A stretch of 64,000 nt of DNA. It comes from HyVt-477 sp965224605. GTDB lineage: Bacteria; Pseudomonadota; Gammaproteobacteria; Thiotrichales; Thiotrichaceae. The position numbers were made by a program, and so were the translations under genes. The stretch spans positions 1 through 64,000 of the forward strand of contig CBDCZP010000004.1 of NCBI GenBank assembly GCA_965224605.1, given 5' to 3'. The notes beneath the pieces are model-generated. The model was not told the origin of the DNA. It did no database searches and was given only the letters and a program-made list of their open reading frames with translations. This document shows positions 43,715 through 53,107 of the stretch, in pieces (position 1 is the first letter of the stretch; each line of letters starts with the position of its first letter).

Positions 43715-44292
43715 GTCATTTCCAGAAAGTTTTGTAGCATGTCGTGTCCATGTTGGGTGAGAATGGATTCAGGATGGAACTGCACGCCTTCAATGGCGTA
43801 TTCCTTATGCCGCACTCCCATGATTTCATCCAGTTCGCCGGCTTCATTTTCAGTCCATGCGGTGATTTCTAAACAATCGGGAATACTTTCTTTCTCTATG
43901 ACTAGCGAATGATAGCGAGTGGCTTCAAATGGGTTATTAAGACCATTAAAAACACCTTTGTTTGTATGGTGCATCATGGAGGTTTTGCCATGCATGATTT
44001 CTTTTGCACGGATAATCTTTCCGCCAAAGGCTTGGCCGATTGATTGATGTCCCAGGCAAACACCAAACAAAGGTAACTGACCTGAGAATTGTTTAATCAC
44101 TTCTAGTGAAACACCCGCTTCATTGGGAGTACAAGGCCCTGGTGAAATCATGATTCTTGTCGGTGAAAGTGTTTCAATTTCGGCTATGGTAATTTCATCG
44201 TTTCTGATGACTTTCACTTCGGCTTTTAATTCACCCAGATATTGCACCAGGTTATAGGTGAAAGAGTCATAGTTGTCGATCATGAGTATCAT
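43711..44292 (-). CDS. trpG: Anthranilate/aminodeoxychorismate synthase glutaminase
   Basis: 193 aa from ATG 44292, which has GGAGGAAG upstream; the longer frame reads into trpE. The class I glutamine amidotransferase triad: Cys in FGVCLGHQSIGQAFGG, His and Glu in GVQFHPESILT. It gives ammonia to TrpE, and probably also to PabB at 25630 since no other pabA is visible. It lies 28 bp downstream of trpE. Confidence 0.95.
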   Translation of the reverse strand: MILMIDNYDSFTYNLVQYLGELKAEVKVIRNDEITIAEIETLSPTRIMISPGPCTPNEAGVSLEVIKQFSGQLPLFGVCLGHQSIGQAFGGKIIRAKEIMHGKTSMMHHTNKGVFNGLNNPFEATRYHSLVIEKESIPDCLEITAWTENEAGELDEIMGVRHKEYAIEGVQFHPESILTQHGHDMLQNFLEMT

Positions 44293-44320
44293 TATTCTTC
44301 CTCCTCTTTTTTTATCTATG

Positions 44321-45808
44321 TTATTTATGTTTAGCTGAGCCATCAAGCCCCGCTGCGGCAAGACTGGCGGCATTAAAGACTGCACGACCTTTGTTCATGG
44401 TTTCTTTCCATTCAAGTTCTGGTATCGAATCATAAACGACTCCTGCACCGGCTTGTATATGCAAAGTATCATCTTTTATAACGGCTGTTCGAATAGCAAT
44501 AGCCGTATCCATATTACCATTCCAGGAAAGATAACCGATAGCGCCTGAATAAACGCCACGTTTTACCGGCTCAAGTTCATCAATGATTTCCATTGCACGT
44601 ATCTTCGGTGCGCCACTTACTGTGCCAGCAGGGAAGGTCGCTTTTAGAACATCTATAGCAGAAAGATCATCTTGTAGAGTTCCAATCACATTGGAGACAA
44701 TATGCATGACATGCGAATAGCGTTCAATATTCATTTTATCAGTGAGTTTGACAGTACCTGTTTTACTGATGCGACCTGCATCATTGCGCCCAAGATCAAT
44801 TAGCATTAAATGTTCAGCTAACTCTTTGGGATCATTGAGTAACTCTTCTTCTAACTCCAGATCCCTTTGTGGTGTATCGCCGCGTTTACGCGTGCCAGCG
44901 ATAGGTCGCACAGTGACGGTTCCATCGTCCAGTCTAACCAGAATTTCTGGCGACGAGCCGACGATATGAAACTCATCCAAATCCAGATAATACATATAAG
45001 GGGAAGGGTTTACACTACGTAAGGCACGGTATAGATCAATGGGTGGCGCAACATACGGAATGCTTAAGCGCTGTGACAAAACCACCTGCATGACATCACC
45101 TGCCGCAATGTATTCCTTGGCAATCTTGACCGCTTGCAAAAAACCTTCTTCAGTAAAATCAGATTCGAAATCTTTCTCGGAGATTTCAACCGAAGTATGG
45201 GACGGCGTATAGTATTGATCTATTGACGCATGCATGCGCTTTTCAAGTGTGTCGAGGCGCATTTGCGCAGCATCATAGCCCCCTTCTGGAGCCAAAATAA
45301 TCAGGTACAGTTTGTTACTCAGGTTGTCAAAGATGACGACTTCTTCGGAGAGCATCAGCAAGATATCAGGTGTGCCGATGGTGTCGTTTTTTTTAACTCC
45401 GGCTAACTTGGGTTCAATATAACGAATAGTATCGTAACCAAAATAGCCGACTAGACCGCCAATAAAACGGGGCAAACCCTCTATTTCTGGAACACGGAAG
45501 TTCTCTTGATAATCTTCAATCCATTGCAAAGGATCATCTACTGTTTCTTCCGAGAGGATTTTGCCGTCTTCGGTAATCGTGATGGTATGGTCAGAGATGC
45601 GTATTACTGTGCGACAAGGTAGACCAATAATTGAATATTGCCCCCATTGCTCGCCACCTTGAACCGATTCAAATAAATAGGAATAGGGTGCTTTTGCGAG
45701 CTTTAGATAAACACTAAGAGGAGTGTCAAGATCAGCGTAAACCTCACGTACTAAGGGAATACGGTTGAAGCCTTGGTCTATATAGTGTTGAAATGTAGAA
45801 ATATCCAT
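44321..45808 (-). CDS. trpE: Anthranilate synthase component I
   Basis: 495 aa. The N-terminal regulatory region SYLFESVQGGEQWGQYS resembles the tryptophan-binding LLES motif. The catalytic domain has VLSQRLSIPY, FHIVGSSPEILVR, VRPIAGTRKRG, HLMLIDLGRNDAGRI, AGTVSGAPKIRAMEII and GAIGYLSWNGNMDTAIAIRT. It converts chorismate and ammonia to anthranilate. The GNMDTAIAIRT end separates it from PabB. trpE-trpG is followed by RDD and Mth938 rather than trpD-trpC. Confidence 0.97.
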   Translation of the reverse strand: MDISTFQHYIDQGFNRIPLVREVYADLDTPLSVYLKLAKAPYSYLFESVQGGEQWGQYSIIGLPCRTVIRISDHTITITEDGKILSEETVDDPLQWIEDYQENFRVPEIEGLPRFIGGLVGYFGYDTIRYIEPKLAGVKKNDTIGTPDILLMLSEEVVIFDNLSNKLYLIILAPEGGYDAAQMRLDTLEKRMHASIDQYYTPSHTSVEISEKDFESDFTEEGFLQAVKIAKEYIAAGDVMQVVLSQRLSIPYVAPPIDLYRALRSVNPSPYMYYLDLDEFHIVGSSPEILVRLDDGTVTVRPIAGTRKRGDTPQRDLELEEELLNDPKELAEHLMLIDLGRNDAGRISKTGTVKLTDKMNIERYSHVMHIVSNVIGTLQDDLSAIDVLKATFPAGTVSGAPKIRAMEIIDELEPVKRGVYSGAIGYLSWNGNMDTAIAIRTAVIKDDTLHIQAGAGVVYDSIPELEWKETMNKGRAVFNAASLAAAGLDGSAKHK

Positions 45809-45889
45809 GCGGAAAATCTGCTTAGAGAATGTTGATAGAAGTAGATCGCTGAAATGTTTTTAAGGTTTTTTCAGTGTTGCCGAGCTATT

Positions 45890-46052
45890 TGGAAGTGAGC
45901 CTGAAGAGACTGTGCAAGTATTCCTTATGTAGGGTGTGCCGACAAAGGAGGCGCACCATGAATCAACAGCTTATGGTGCGCCTCGTACCTCGGCACACCC
46001 TACAAATGAGATTTTTCTTAATACTTGCACAACCTCTGAAGGCTCACTTCCA
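45890..46052. repeat. ~160-bp palindromic MITE-like element, copy B
   Basis: Nearly identical to 52755-52916 in the same orientation and to 30710-30871 in the opposite one. Outer arms tggaagtgagcct.aagag and its complement, then ctgtgcaagtatt, flank a central hairpin tgtagggtgtgccga...tcggcacaccctaca. It separates trpE from gph. Confidence 0.9.
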
Positions 46053-46119
46053 GTTGTATTAATAAGCTACTTCCGCCATCGGTGTTTTCTAAACAGTTTA
46101 TTCATAGTTATGTATCAGT

Positions 46120-46797
46120 TTATATATCAAGTAACTGAGTCAATTCAGTCATCGAGTCGATCACAGCATCAGGATCGTAGTTACGAATATCTTCACCATG
46201 ATTATAGCCATAAGACATACAAATAATCGAGAAGCCAGCAGCACGAGCAGCTTTCACATCCGACTTAGAGTCACCTAGCATCATAGAGTTTTCAGGGGAT
46301 ACGCCTAGTTGCTCTGCTGAGTATATCAATGGCATAGGATCAGGTTTTTTCTTCTCAAGCGTATCGCCACAAACGATGATTTCGAATTCATCATGTATGC
46401 CTAATGCTTTGAGAATAGGAATAGTAAAAGCTTTAGCTTTGTTGGTCACGCAACCCACTTTTAATTTTTTTGCGTTCTGGAGAAACTCAAGCCCTTCTTT
46501 AACGCCGGGATAAAGCGTACTGCGATCAGAATGATGAACAGAGTAAAGATCATTAAAGATGGGCATAGCTTTGTCGAACAATGCTGGATCAGGATGTCCA
46601 TCCAGATCATTCGTTAAACCACGCTCAACCAAGCGAACCACGCCGTTTCCGACCCAATTACGCACAGCGGCTTCGCCATGAGGCTCCATGCCCAATTTAA
46701 TGAGCATTTCATCAACGCAATAAGCTAAATCCGGGACGCTATCTACTAAGGTGCCATCTACATCGATAAGCACCATTGAAGGAGAAAAAGTAGTCAT
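46120..46797 (-). CDS. gph: Phosphoglycolate phosphatase
   Basis: 225 aa HAD-superfamily enzyme: MVLIDVDGTLVDSVPDLA (nucleophile Asp-x-Asp), VGCVTNKAKAF (motif II), Lys in EKKKPDPMPLIY, and MLGDSKSDVKAARAAG (motif IV). It removes phosphate from 2-phosphoglycolate. It is preceded by rpe with a 13-bp gap, a conserved pair upstream of trpE in many gammaproteobacteria. Confidence 0.95.
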   Translation of the reverse strand: MTTFSPSMVLIDVDGTLVDSVPDLAYCVDEMLIKLGMEPHGEAAVRNWVGNGVVRLVERGLTNDLDGHPDPALFDKAMPIFNDLYSVHHSDRSTLYPGVKEGLEFLQNAKKLKVGCVTNKAKAFTIPILKALGIHDEFEIIVCGDTLEKKKPDPMPLIYSAEQLGVSPENSMMLGDSKSDVKAARAAGFSIICMSYGYNHGEDIRNYDPDAVIDSMTELTQLLDI

Positions 46798-46810
46798 ATG
46801 GTTAGTAGTC

Positions 46811-47509
46811 TTATATGGCAGCAGAGGCTAATTCAGAGCGGAATTCACCAATAATGCTGTTGTATATATTGGTGTCATCAGCGTTTTTGGCACCAAAAAT
46901 AGCAGAACCAGCAACAAACATATCAGCACCAGCTTCTTTGATTTCTTTGATGTTATTTGCTTTAACGCCGCCATCAATTTCTAGACGAATATCATAACCT
47001 GACTCATCAATCATTTTACGAACTTGAGCAAGCTTGGTAAGTGAAGATGGGATAAAACTTTGACCGCCAAAACCAGGGTTAACTGACATCAATAAAATCA
47101 GGTCTACCTTATCCATTATATATTCAAGCTCAGATAGCGATGTTGCAGGGTTGAATACCAAACCCGCTTTACAACCTAAATCACGAATCATACCCAAAGT
47201 ACCATCAACGTGTTCCGCAGCTTCAGGGTGGAATGAAATGTAGCTTGCGCCGGCTTTAGCAAAATCAGGAATAACACGATCTACAGGTTTAACCATTAGA
47301 TGCACATCAATTTCAGCGGTCACACCGTGTGTGCGTAAGGCATCACAAACCAAAGGGCCAATGGTTAGATTAGGTACATAATGATTGTCCATCACATCGA
47401 AATGGACGACATCAGCGCCTGATGTTAATACGTTATCAACCTCTTCTCCTAAACGTGCAAAATCCGCAGAAAGGATAGACGGTGCGATGAAATCTGTCTG
47501 ACGTGCCAT
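46811..47509 (-). CDS. rpe: Ribulose-phosphate 3-epimerase
   Basis: 232 aa TIM-barrel enzyme from ATG 47509: FIAPSILSADFARLG, VHFDVMDNHYVPNLTIGP, HLMVKPVDRVIP, LILLMSVNPGFGGQSF, and RLEIDGGVKANNI, with the metal-binding His/Asp/His/Asp set. It interconverts ribulose-5-P and xylulose-5-P in the pentose phosphate and Calvin cycles. It is the first gene of rpe-gph-(repeat)-trpE-trpG. Confidence 0.97.
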   Translation of the reverse strand: MARQTDFIAPSILSADFARLGEEVDNVLTSGADVVHFDVMDNHYVPNLTIGPLVCDALRTHGVTAEIDVHLMVKPVDRVIPDFAKAGASYISFHPEAAEHVDGTLGMIRDLGCKAGLVFNPATSLSELEYIMDKVDLILLMSVNPGFGGQSFIPSSLTKLAQVRKMIDESGYDIRLEIDGGVKANNIKEIKEAGADMFVAGSAIFGAKNADDTNIYNSIIGEFRSELASAAI

Positions 47510-47858
47510 GTTGTACTCCAACCTAATAATTCTAAAGTCGGAACTTTACCGTAATTTAGCCTTGGTTTCAGCAAATATTGTTATTGGGGCGAGTAAACAG
47601 ATGAGGATAGTGAATCGAAGAACTACCATGGAACTAACCGGAATCGACCTAAATGACTGCGATAACTTTCTGTTAATAAGATTCTATTTCATTTCATCTT
47701 GAAATTGACCCCTTTTTTTCAGGTTTCCGGTGGAGAAACGTTGATGGGCGTCAATCTACAAATTCTGTCGGAAAGTTCAGCACTTTAACCACCGTTCTAG
47801 TCATAAAATTAACGCAGTCTCAGCAAAATGAATATTCACATTCTATGCCGAGGCAGCT
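47510..47858. other. Intergenic region before the metalloprotease genes
   Basis: 349 bp between divergent rpe and the first metalloprotease. I see no gene, no strong hairpin and no repeat shared with the rest of the window. A T-rich stretch (ccttttttt, ~47710) is the only feature of note. Promoters for both directions should lie here. Confidence 0.4.
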
Positions 47859-50066
47859 ATGCGTTTATTTATTCTAAGTATTATTTTAGCGAGTTCCCAA
47901 GTGCTTGCGGATGAAGGTTATTGGAAAGATGAGACTAGTGGTAATACTGATCAGCGTGTGTTGTCTCTCGATACCGGTGTATTCAATGAGAAGTTATTAC
48001 AGGGTGTCACATCTTACTATACCAAAAAGGCTGGAATTCAAAACGCCGCAATGACGCATCAAACGATATTATTACCGTTGCCCGATGGAAAGAATGTACT
48101 ATTTAGTTTTGAAGAAACCCATGTAATGGCTCCACCATTAGCCAAAAGATTTCCCACCATTAAAACATACAAAGTATCAGGGTTTGATGACCCTAGTGTG
48201 CAAGGCAGAATGAATAGTTCCGAACAAGGCTTTTACGCATCTTTGCAGACAGGTGAGGGTCGTTCTGTCGTTATTGAGCCAATAGAGAATCAACAACAGA
48301 GTTATCGTAGCGTATGGGCTGATAGTGTGTGGGATAATGAGAGCGTTAGTAAAAAGCGCCAACAACCCGATGTAATGTCTTGCCAACTAACGGATTATGA
48401 TTCCGTCATAAACGCCTATAAAAAAGCAGAACCTATTCAGGCTCGCGAAGCATCCATCGTGGCAACGAATATCTATGTCTATCGAATCGCCGTTAGTGCT
48501 TCTAGTAGTTATGTTAGTGCGCATGGTGGTACAAAAACAACTGCAATGGCTGCGATAGCTCAAACAATCAACCGTGTAAATCAGATTTATGAACGAGATA
48601 CAGGAGTCCGACTACAATTGGTCGCCAATAATGATCAACTTGTTTTCACATCCGATGACCTGTTTTCAGGAAGTCTTCGTGACATGTTGTCGCAAAACCA
48701 ACGCTTGATTGATCGCGTGATCGGTAGTGATAATTACGATGTTGGACATTTATTCACAGCCCAGGGCGGTGGATTAGCTTATGTGGGATCAGCATGCCGT
48801 AGTGATGTCAAAGCAATGGGGGTATCAGGTAATATTCGTGTAGGTGGTGAGCGTTTTGCGTTGGAATTTGTTGCCCATGAGATAGCTCATCAATTTAGTG
48901 CGACGCATACGTTTAACAGCAATCAGGGATTGTGCTCTGAAAATAACCGTAATGGGGCAACAGCCTATGAACCCGGTAGTGGTTCAACCATTATGTCCTA
49001 TATCGGAATTTGTGGCAGTGATAATCTGCAAAGTCATGCCGACGGAATGTTTCATATTGGATCCATTCAGCAAATAGTAAAACATAAAGTTATCCATCAG
49101 GTGAATGGGTGTGGAGTATTAGTATCGACAGGTACTACTAATACAGGTACTAATAATGCACCCGAAGTGAATGCAGGAGCGGACTTTACTATCCCTGCGA
49201 ATACTCCCTTCGAATTGGTGGGTGTGGCATCGGATAGCGATAACGATACGATGCTTTATAACTGGGAGCAACAAGATTCAGGGCTTGCCTCACAAGTAGA
49301 TGAAGATACTGGAAACAATGCATTATTTCGTAGTTATTTACCTATCTCATCAACACAACGTACATTCCCCAGAAAAGTAATCTTGCTAGGACTAGAGTCA
49401 GCGAAAGGTGAAACACTGCCGACAACCAATCGATTGATGCATTTTGAATTCATAGCGCAAGATTCCAAGGGAGCTTCGGTCAGTGACGCAATGATTCTTG
49501 ATATAGTGACTGATGATAAAACCTTTAAACTACATACCCCTCCACTATATTACGCACGCGGTGAGGATATAAAGGTCACCTGGGAAGTCGCTAATACCCA
49601 TCTGCCGCCCGTTTCATGTTCATCCGTAGATATCAGCTTGTCAATGGACAACGGCTTGCATTTCAATCAGCTGCTCGCTGGTAACATACCGAACTCAGGA
49701 ATGGCTATTATTAGTCTGCCCAGCTCAGTGCTTGAACAAACACAAGCACGCCTAAAACTGAGCTGTAGTGATAATGTTTTCTTTTCAATTTCATCAAGGG
49801 CGTTTGGAACAGCCCCACAGGGTACACAGATACCTGACAGTAGCGCTTCGGTTGCTAGTGGTAATGACGTCAACAATACAAACAATACCAGTGGAGGGGG
49901 AGGTAGCTTATCGATGCTTTGGTTTCTATTGCTAAGTGGGTTATTTGTTGCTAAGAGCTTATTTATTGCTAAGGGCTTAGTTTTCAGTCGGTCTTGTTGT
50001 TGCCATTGCAACAGTTGTGCGCGGGCAATGTGTGGAAAGATAAATGAGCTGATTGATTCATGTTAG
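47859..50066 (+). CDS. Secreted reprolysin-like metalloprotease with GlyGly-CTERM-like tail
   Basis: 735 aa. It has a signal peptide (residues 1-17) and a prodomain-like region with KTYKVSGFDDPSVQG. The M12B-like catalytic domain has zinc motif HEIAHQFSATH from His340 and a Met-turn STIMSYIGICG. PKD/cadherin-like beta repeats follow (PEVNAGADFTIPANTPFEL), then a segment with KVTWEVANTH. The C-terminus is SGGGGSLSMLWFLLLSG, a Gly-rich stretch plus hydrophobic helix as in GlyGly-CTERM rhombosortase substrates. It continues with a second hydrophobic/Cys-rich tail (SRSCCCHCNSCARAMCG) not typical of that signal. The protease is probably cell-surface sorted through type II secretion. Confidence 0.87.
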   Translation: MRLFILSIILASSQVLADEGYWKDETSGNTDQRVLSLDTGVFNEKLLQGVTSYYTKKAGIQNAAMTHQTILLPLPDGKNVLFSFEETHVMAPPLAKRFPTIKTYKVSGFDDPSVQGRMNSSEQGFYASLQTGEGRSVVIEPIENQQQSYRSVWADSVWDNESVSKKRQQPDVMSCQLTDYDSVINAYKKAEPIQAREASIVATNIYVYRIAVSASSSYVSAHGGTKTTAMAAIAQTINRVNQIYERDTGVRLQLVANNDQLVFTSDDLFSGSLRDMLSQNQRLIDRVIGSDNYDVGHLFTAQGGGLAYVGSACRSDVKAMGVSGNIRVGGERFALEFVAHEIAHQFSATHTFNSNQGLCSENNRNGATAYEPGSGSTIMSYIGICGSDNLQSHADGMFHIGSIQQIVKHKVIHQVNGCGVLVSTGTTNTGTNNAPEVNAGADFTIPANTPFELVGVASDSDNDTMLYNWEQQDSGLASQVDEDTGNNALFRSYLPISSTQRTFPRKVILLGLESAKGETLPTTNRLMHFEFIAQDSKGASVSDAMILDIVTDDKTFKLHTPPLYYARGEDIKVTWEVANTHLPPVSCSSVDISLSMDNGLHFNQLLAGNIPNSGMAIISLPSSVLEQTQARLKLSCSDNVFFSISSRAFGTAPQGTQIPDSSASVASGNDVNNTNNTSGGGGSLSMLWFLLLSGLFVAKSLFIAKGLVFSRSCCCHCNSCARAMCGKINELIDSC

Positions 50067-50273
50067 CCAAAAATATGCATCTAAATAAAAGAAATTCCGT
50101 AATAATCGAACTACCTTTAAATATAATAGTCAATGATTAGTGAAAGCTAAAAATTTAATCAATTTGTTAGTGCCCAAAAAAGTAACCCAAATAGCTGGTA
50201 GAATCTCATAAATTATCCTTAGTGGGACAACTAACTAGTTACCGTCCATAAAGAAGTCCTTCTCCCCTAAGGA

Positions 50274-50399
50274 GGGTGTTGTAAAAGCTATGATTTGTAG
50301 GTCGGATAAGGAACGCCATCCGGCAAGCTGCTGAATAAACAGTTCTTTGTCGTATGGCGCTATCGCTTATACGACCTACTTTCTACTTTTGCGACACCC
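50274..50399. repeat. REP-like hairpin nested in a second inverted repeat
   Basis: The inner hairpin at 50298-50379 (gtaggtcggataaggaacgcc ... ggcgctatcgcttatacgacctac) is the same family as 22933-23028, with the two halves diverged. The outer arms GGGTGTTGTAAAAG (50274-50287) and CTTTTGCGACACCC (50386-50399) pair at 12 of 14 positions and are unrelated to the outer arms at 22882. It lies in the 429-bp gap between the two metalloprotease genes, which has no gene. Confidence 0.8.
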
Positions 50400-50495
50400 C
50401 TGCTAGGTGGAGGGAGTTTATGTACTTTCTGGGCGTAAACTAACTAATTATTTATTGTAATTTACTTTTGCCACACTTAATACAAGGGAGTTAAC

Positions 50496-52280
50496 GTGAT
50501 AGTTCGATTTATTATATTCATCAGTTTCTTTGCACTCTTCACTTCATCAGTTTTTGCAAGCGAGCCTATATGGAAAGAAGGGAAAGAGCGGACAGATCAT
50601 TCCAGCTCCTCATCGGTAGATCGCCAATTTAGTTTAGATGTACCCGCGCTTGTCGATCAGATTGATCATACTTCGTCTGCATCATCCGCAAAAAAATCAA
50701 ACCAACCCATCTCGTTTAATCTGCCTTTACCTAACGGTGAGACGATTAATCTACTTGCTACTGAGTACTCCATCATGGAAGAAGGGACTAGTGCTTATGG
50801 GGATTTTAGATCATGGAAAGTAACGGGTCAGGATGATCCATCTGTGTCGGGTGTGATGGATGTTAGTAGTAATGGTTTCCATGCGATGATACAACTGGCT
50901 GATGGTGAAACCGTTTTTATTGAACCTGACTCTATTGAATCCGATTCTATTAAACCTGCCTCGGAATCTTCTCAGCAAAGCAATACTTATAAAAGTTATC
51001 GAAAAAGTGATAGCCAAAATGAAATCCCCTTCCAATGCGGTATTCATTTAACAGATGATCCTGTTGTCGCATTAAAACAATCCCCTATTATCGCTCAAAG
51101 AGTTGCTAAGGATTTAAAGACCTATCGGTTGGCGATGGCTGCAACAGGCGAGTTCACCCAGTTTTATGGGAATAAAACAGCAGCGATGAACGCTATCAGT
51201 TCCATGCTTAATGAAGTTAATTTCATTTATGAGCGTGATCTGGGGATCAGATTACTGTTGATTGGAAGCAATGCAGATATCGTTTTCACCAACCCCAATA
51301 CTGACCCGTACCCAACTAATAGAGATGAGGCGCTTTTAGATGCAAATACAGGTGTGATTAACAGTGTAGTGGGTGCTGGCGCTTATGATATCGGACATGT
51401 ATTAACACGATTCACAAACGCAGTGGGGGGGATTGCAGCATTAGGTTCCGTTTGTGGATCGAGTAAAGGCGGTGGCATGACGGGTTCAGCGAATCCACGC
51501 GATCCAGCTTTTGCTATTGATTTTGTAGCGCATGAACTAGGCCATCAATTAGGAGCAACCCACACCTTTAATAGCACGACAGGTTCTTGTGCAGGTGGCA
51601 ACAGGGTAGCGGTAAGCGCCTTCGAACCGGGCAGTGGCTCAAGCGTTATGGCTTATGCGGGTATCTGTGGCATTAACGATATTGTTGACAACTCACTGCC
51701 TGTTTTTCATATTGCAAGTATTTCACAAATTGATAGTAATACACGGATTACTGGGGATTGTGCGGCTAATACAACTAGTCTTAATGAAGATCCTGACATT
51801 AGCAGTGTGACAACGAATCTTACCGTGAATGCGGGTCAATCCTTTACGCTAACCGGAGCGGCAACTGATCCTGATGGCGACACGCTTACTTATGCCTGGG
51901 ATCAAATGGACGCAGGGACGGCTTCGAATAAATTTGTTGATACTGGAAACAATGCGCTGTTTGAAGTAAAAATGCCTAGTAGTTCAGCAAGTAGAACCTT
52001 TGAAGGAAGAGCAGTCACTAATCGGAACCTTACCTTTGAATTTGTTGTCAGAGATGAAGAAGGTGGAATAAGAACGAGAACTACATCAGTTAGCGTCGTA
52101 AACGGCTCCGCTCCAGGTACGAATACAGGTTCTGGTGGCGACTCTGGAAGCAGCTCTGGCGGTGGCGGTAGCTTTGACATAGCGCTGTTCTTATTGTTCT
52201 TTAGTCTTATATTAATAGTTAGAGACCCCTTTCATGTAAAGGTCTCAGTTAAACAGAATGATGTTTGGAGAAAACAATGA
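50496..52280 (+). CDS. Secreted reprolysin-like metalloprotease, paralogue of the previous gene
   Basis: 594 aa, GTG start with GGGAG upstream. It has a signal peptide (1-~21), the same SWKVTGQDDPSVSG prodomain motif, and zinc motif HELGHQLGATH from His346 with SSVMAYAGICG as Met-turn. One PKD-like repeat follows (NAGQSFTLTGAATDPDGD). The C-terminus is SSGGGGSFDIALFLLFFSLILIVRD then a basic-containing tail, fitting GlyGly-CTERM. It lacks the second half of the ectodomain of its neighbour and probably arose by tandem duplication. Its stop overlaps the start of the next small gene. Confidence 0.88.
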   Translation: MIVRFIIFISFFALFTSSVFASEPIWKEGKERTDHSSSSSVDRQFSLDVPALVDQIDHTSSASSAKKSNQPISFNLPLPNGETINLLATEYSIMEEGTSAYGDFRSWKVTGQDDPSVSGVMDVSSNGFHAMIQLADGETVFIEPDSIESDSIKPASESSQQSNTYKSYRKSDSQNEIPFQCGIHLTDDPVVALKQSPIIAQRVAKDLKTYRLAMAATGEFTQFYGNKTAAMNAISSMLNEVNFIYERDLGIRLLLIGSNADIVFTNPNTDPYPTNRDEALLDANTGVINSVVGAGAYDIGHVLTRFTNAVGGIAALGSVCGSSKGGGMTGSANPRDPAFAIDFVAHELGHQLGATHTFNSTTGSCAGGNRVAVSAFEPGSGSSVMAYAGICGINDIVDNSLPVFHIASISQIDSNTRITGDCAANTTSLNEDPDISSVTTNLTVNAGQSFTLTGAATDPDGDTLTYAWDQMDAGTASNKFVDTGNNALFEVKMPSSSASRTFEGRAVTNRNLTFEFVVRDEEGGIRTRTTSVSVVNGSAPGTNTGSGGDSGSSSGGGGSFDIALFLLFFSLILIVRDPFHVKVSVKQNDVWRKQ

Positions 52281-52690
52281 TCAAGAAAATATTATTACCG
52301 TTAAGTGTCAGTTTATTAGCGATGACACTAGCAACTTCTAACGCAGCTCCTAAAGTGCCAAGTGCATCCGAAATAAAAGCGCAACAAGAAAAAAAATATG
52401 CGACTGAGATGGTACGTATGAAAAAAAAGGACGCATCGAAAGATGCTGAAGCCGCCAAGAGACTTGGGTTTCCCTATTTACTAGCGCATCATGCAGGACG
52501 AAGCGCATCTTTAGTCATTCCGGGTTTGGCACAAAAAGATTACAAAACGGCTCAAGCTCGTTGCCCCATCCTGATTCTCGATGGGCTTGGAGATACCATT
52601 TATGGTGATCAACATATGGCCTACCGAAAAGCTGCTACAGATTACGCGGCACAGTTTAATCAGATAACTTACAAGGCATGTATGCGCTAA
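52277..52690 (+). CDS. Small secreted protein coupled to the metalloprotease
   Basis: 137 aa from ATG 52277, overlapping the protease stop as ATGA. It has a signal peptide (KKILLPLSVSLLAMTLATSNA-A), then a charged helix rich in Lys, Glu and Gln and a small domain LGFPYLLAHHAGRSASLVIPG...QARCPILILDGLGDTIYG with two Cys. I recognise no family. Tight coupling suggests a partner, inhibitor or chaperone of the protease, which is inference only. Confidence 0.75.
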   Translation: MIKKILLPLSVSLLAMTLATSNAAPKVPSASEIKAQQEKKYATEMVRMKKKDASKDAEAAKRLGFPYLLAHHAGRSASLVIPGLAQKDYKTAQARCPILILDGLGDTIYGDQHMAYRKAATDYAAQFNQITYKACMR

Positions 52691-52754
52691 AACCTTTTGG
52701 GTTTTATCCCTTCTCCTTGGAGGCGATGAAAATATTCTCAGACATTATTTTAAT

Positions 52755-52916
52755 TGGAAGTGAGCCTTCAGAGACTGTGCAAGTATTCCTTATGTAGGGT
52801 GTGCCGACGAAGGAGGCGCACCATGAATCAACAGCTTACGGTGCGCCTCGTACCTCGGCACACCCTACAAATGAGATTTTTTTTAATACTTGCACAGTCT
52901 CTTCAGGCTTGCCATA
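52755..52916. repeat. ~160-bp palindromic MITE-like element, copy C
   Basis: Same orientation as copy B and very similar to it (a few substitutions, for example acagcttacggtgcg against acagcttatggtgcg, and different outer right arms). The same outer arms and central tgtagggtgtgccga hairpin are present. The following 52917-53107 holds no gene. Confidence 0.9.
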
Positions 52917-53107
52917 TGTTGAAAACAGCATGTCAGACGAGCTTGAGGCTCGTTTTCAGTCGGGCTAATTACCCGTCCACTTGCGGCGGAGTAGTTTATT
53001 TAGCGAACTGTGATAGTCATTAGTTGAAATTTATAGACTCCTAAAAGATATTTCATAGACTGTGATCTATCATTAAGTTACGGCACAACTAACTTTGGAG
53101 ACTACTG

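Noticed and set aside
45874..46226. Two rightward ORFs over the trpE-gph gap
   Set aside because: They are read through the palindromic element (copy B) and the opposite strand of gph; the same spurious frame recurs at copy C (52754-53023).
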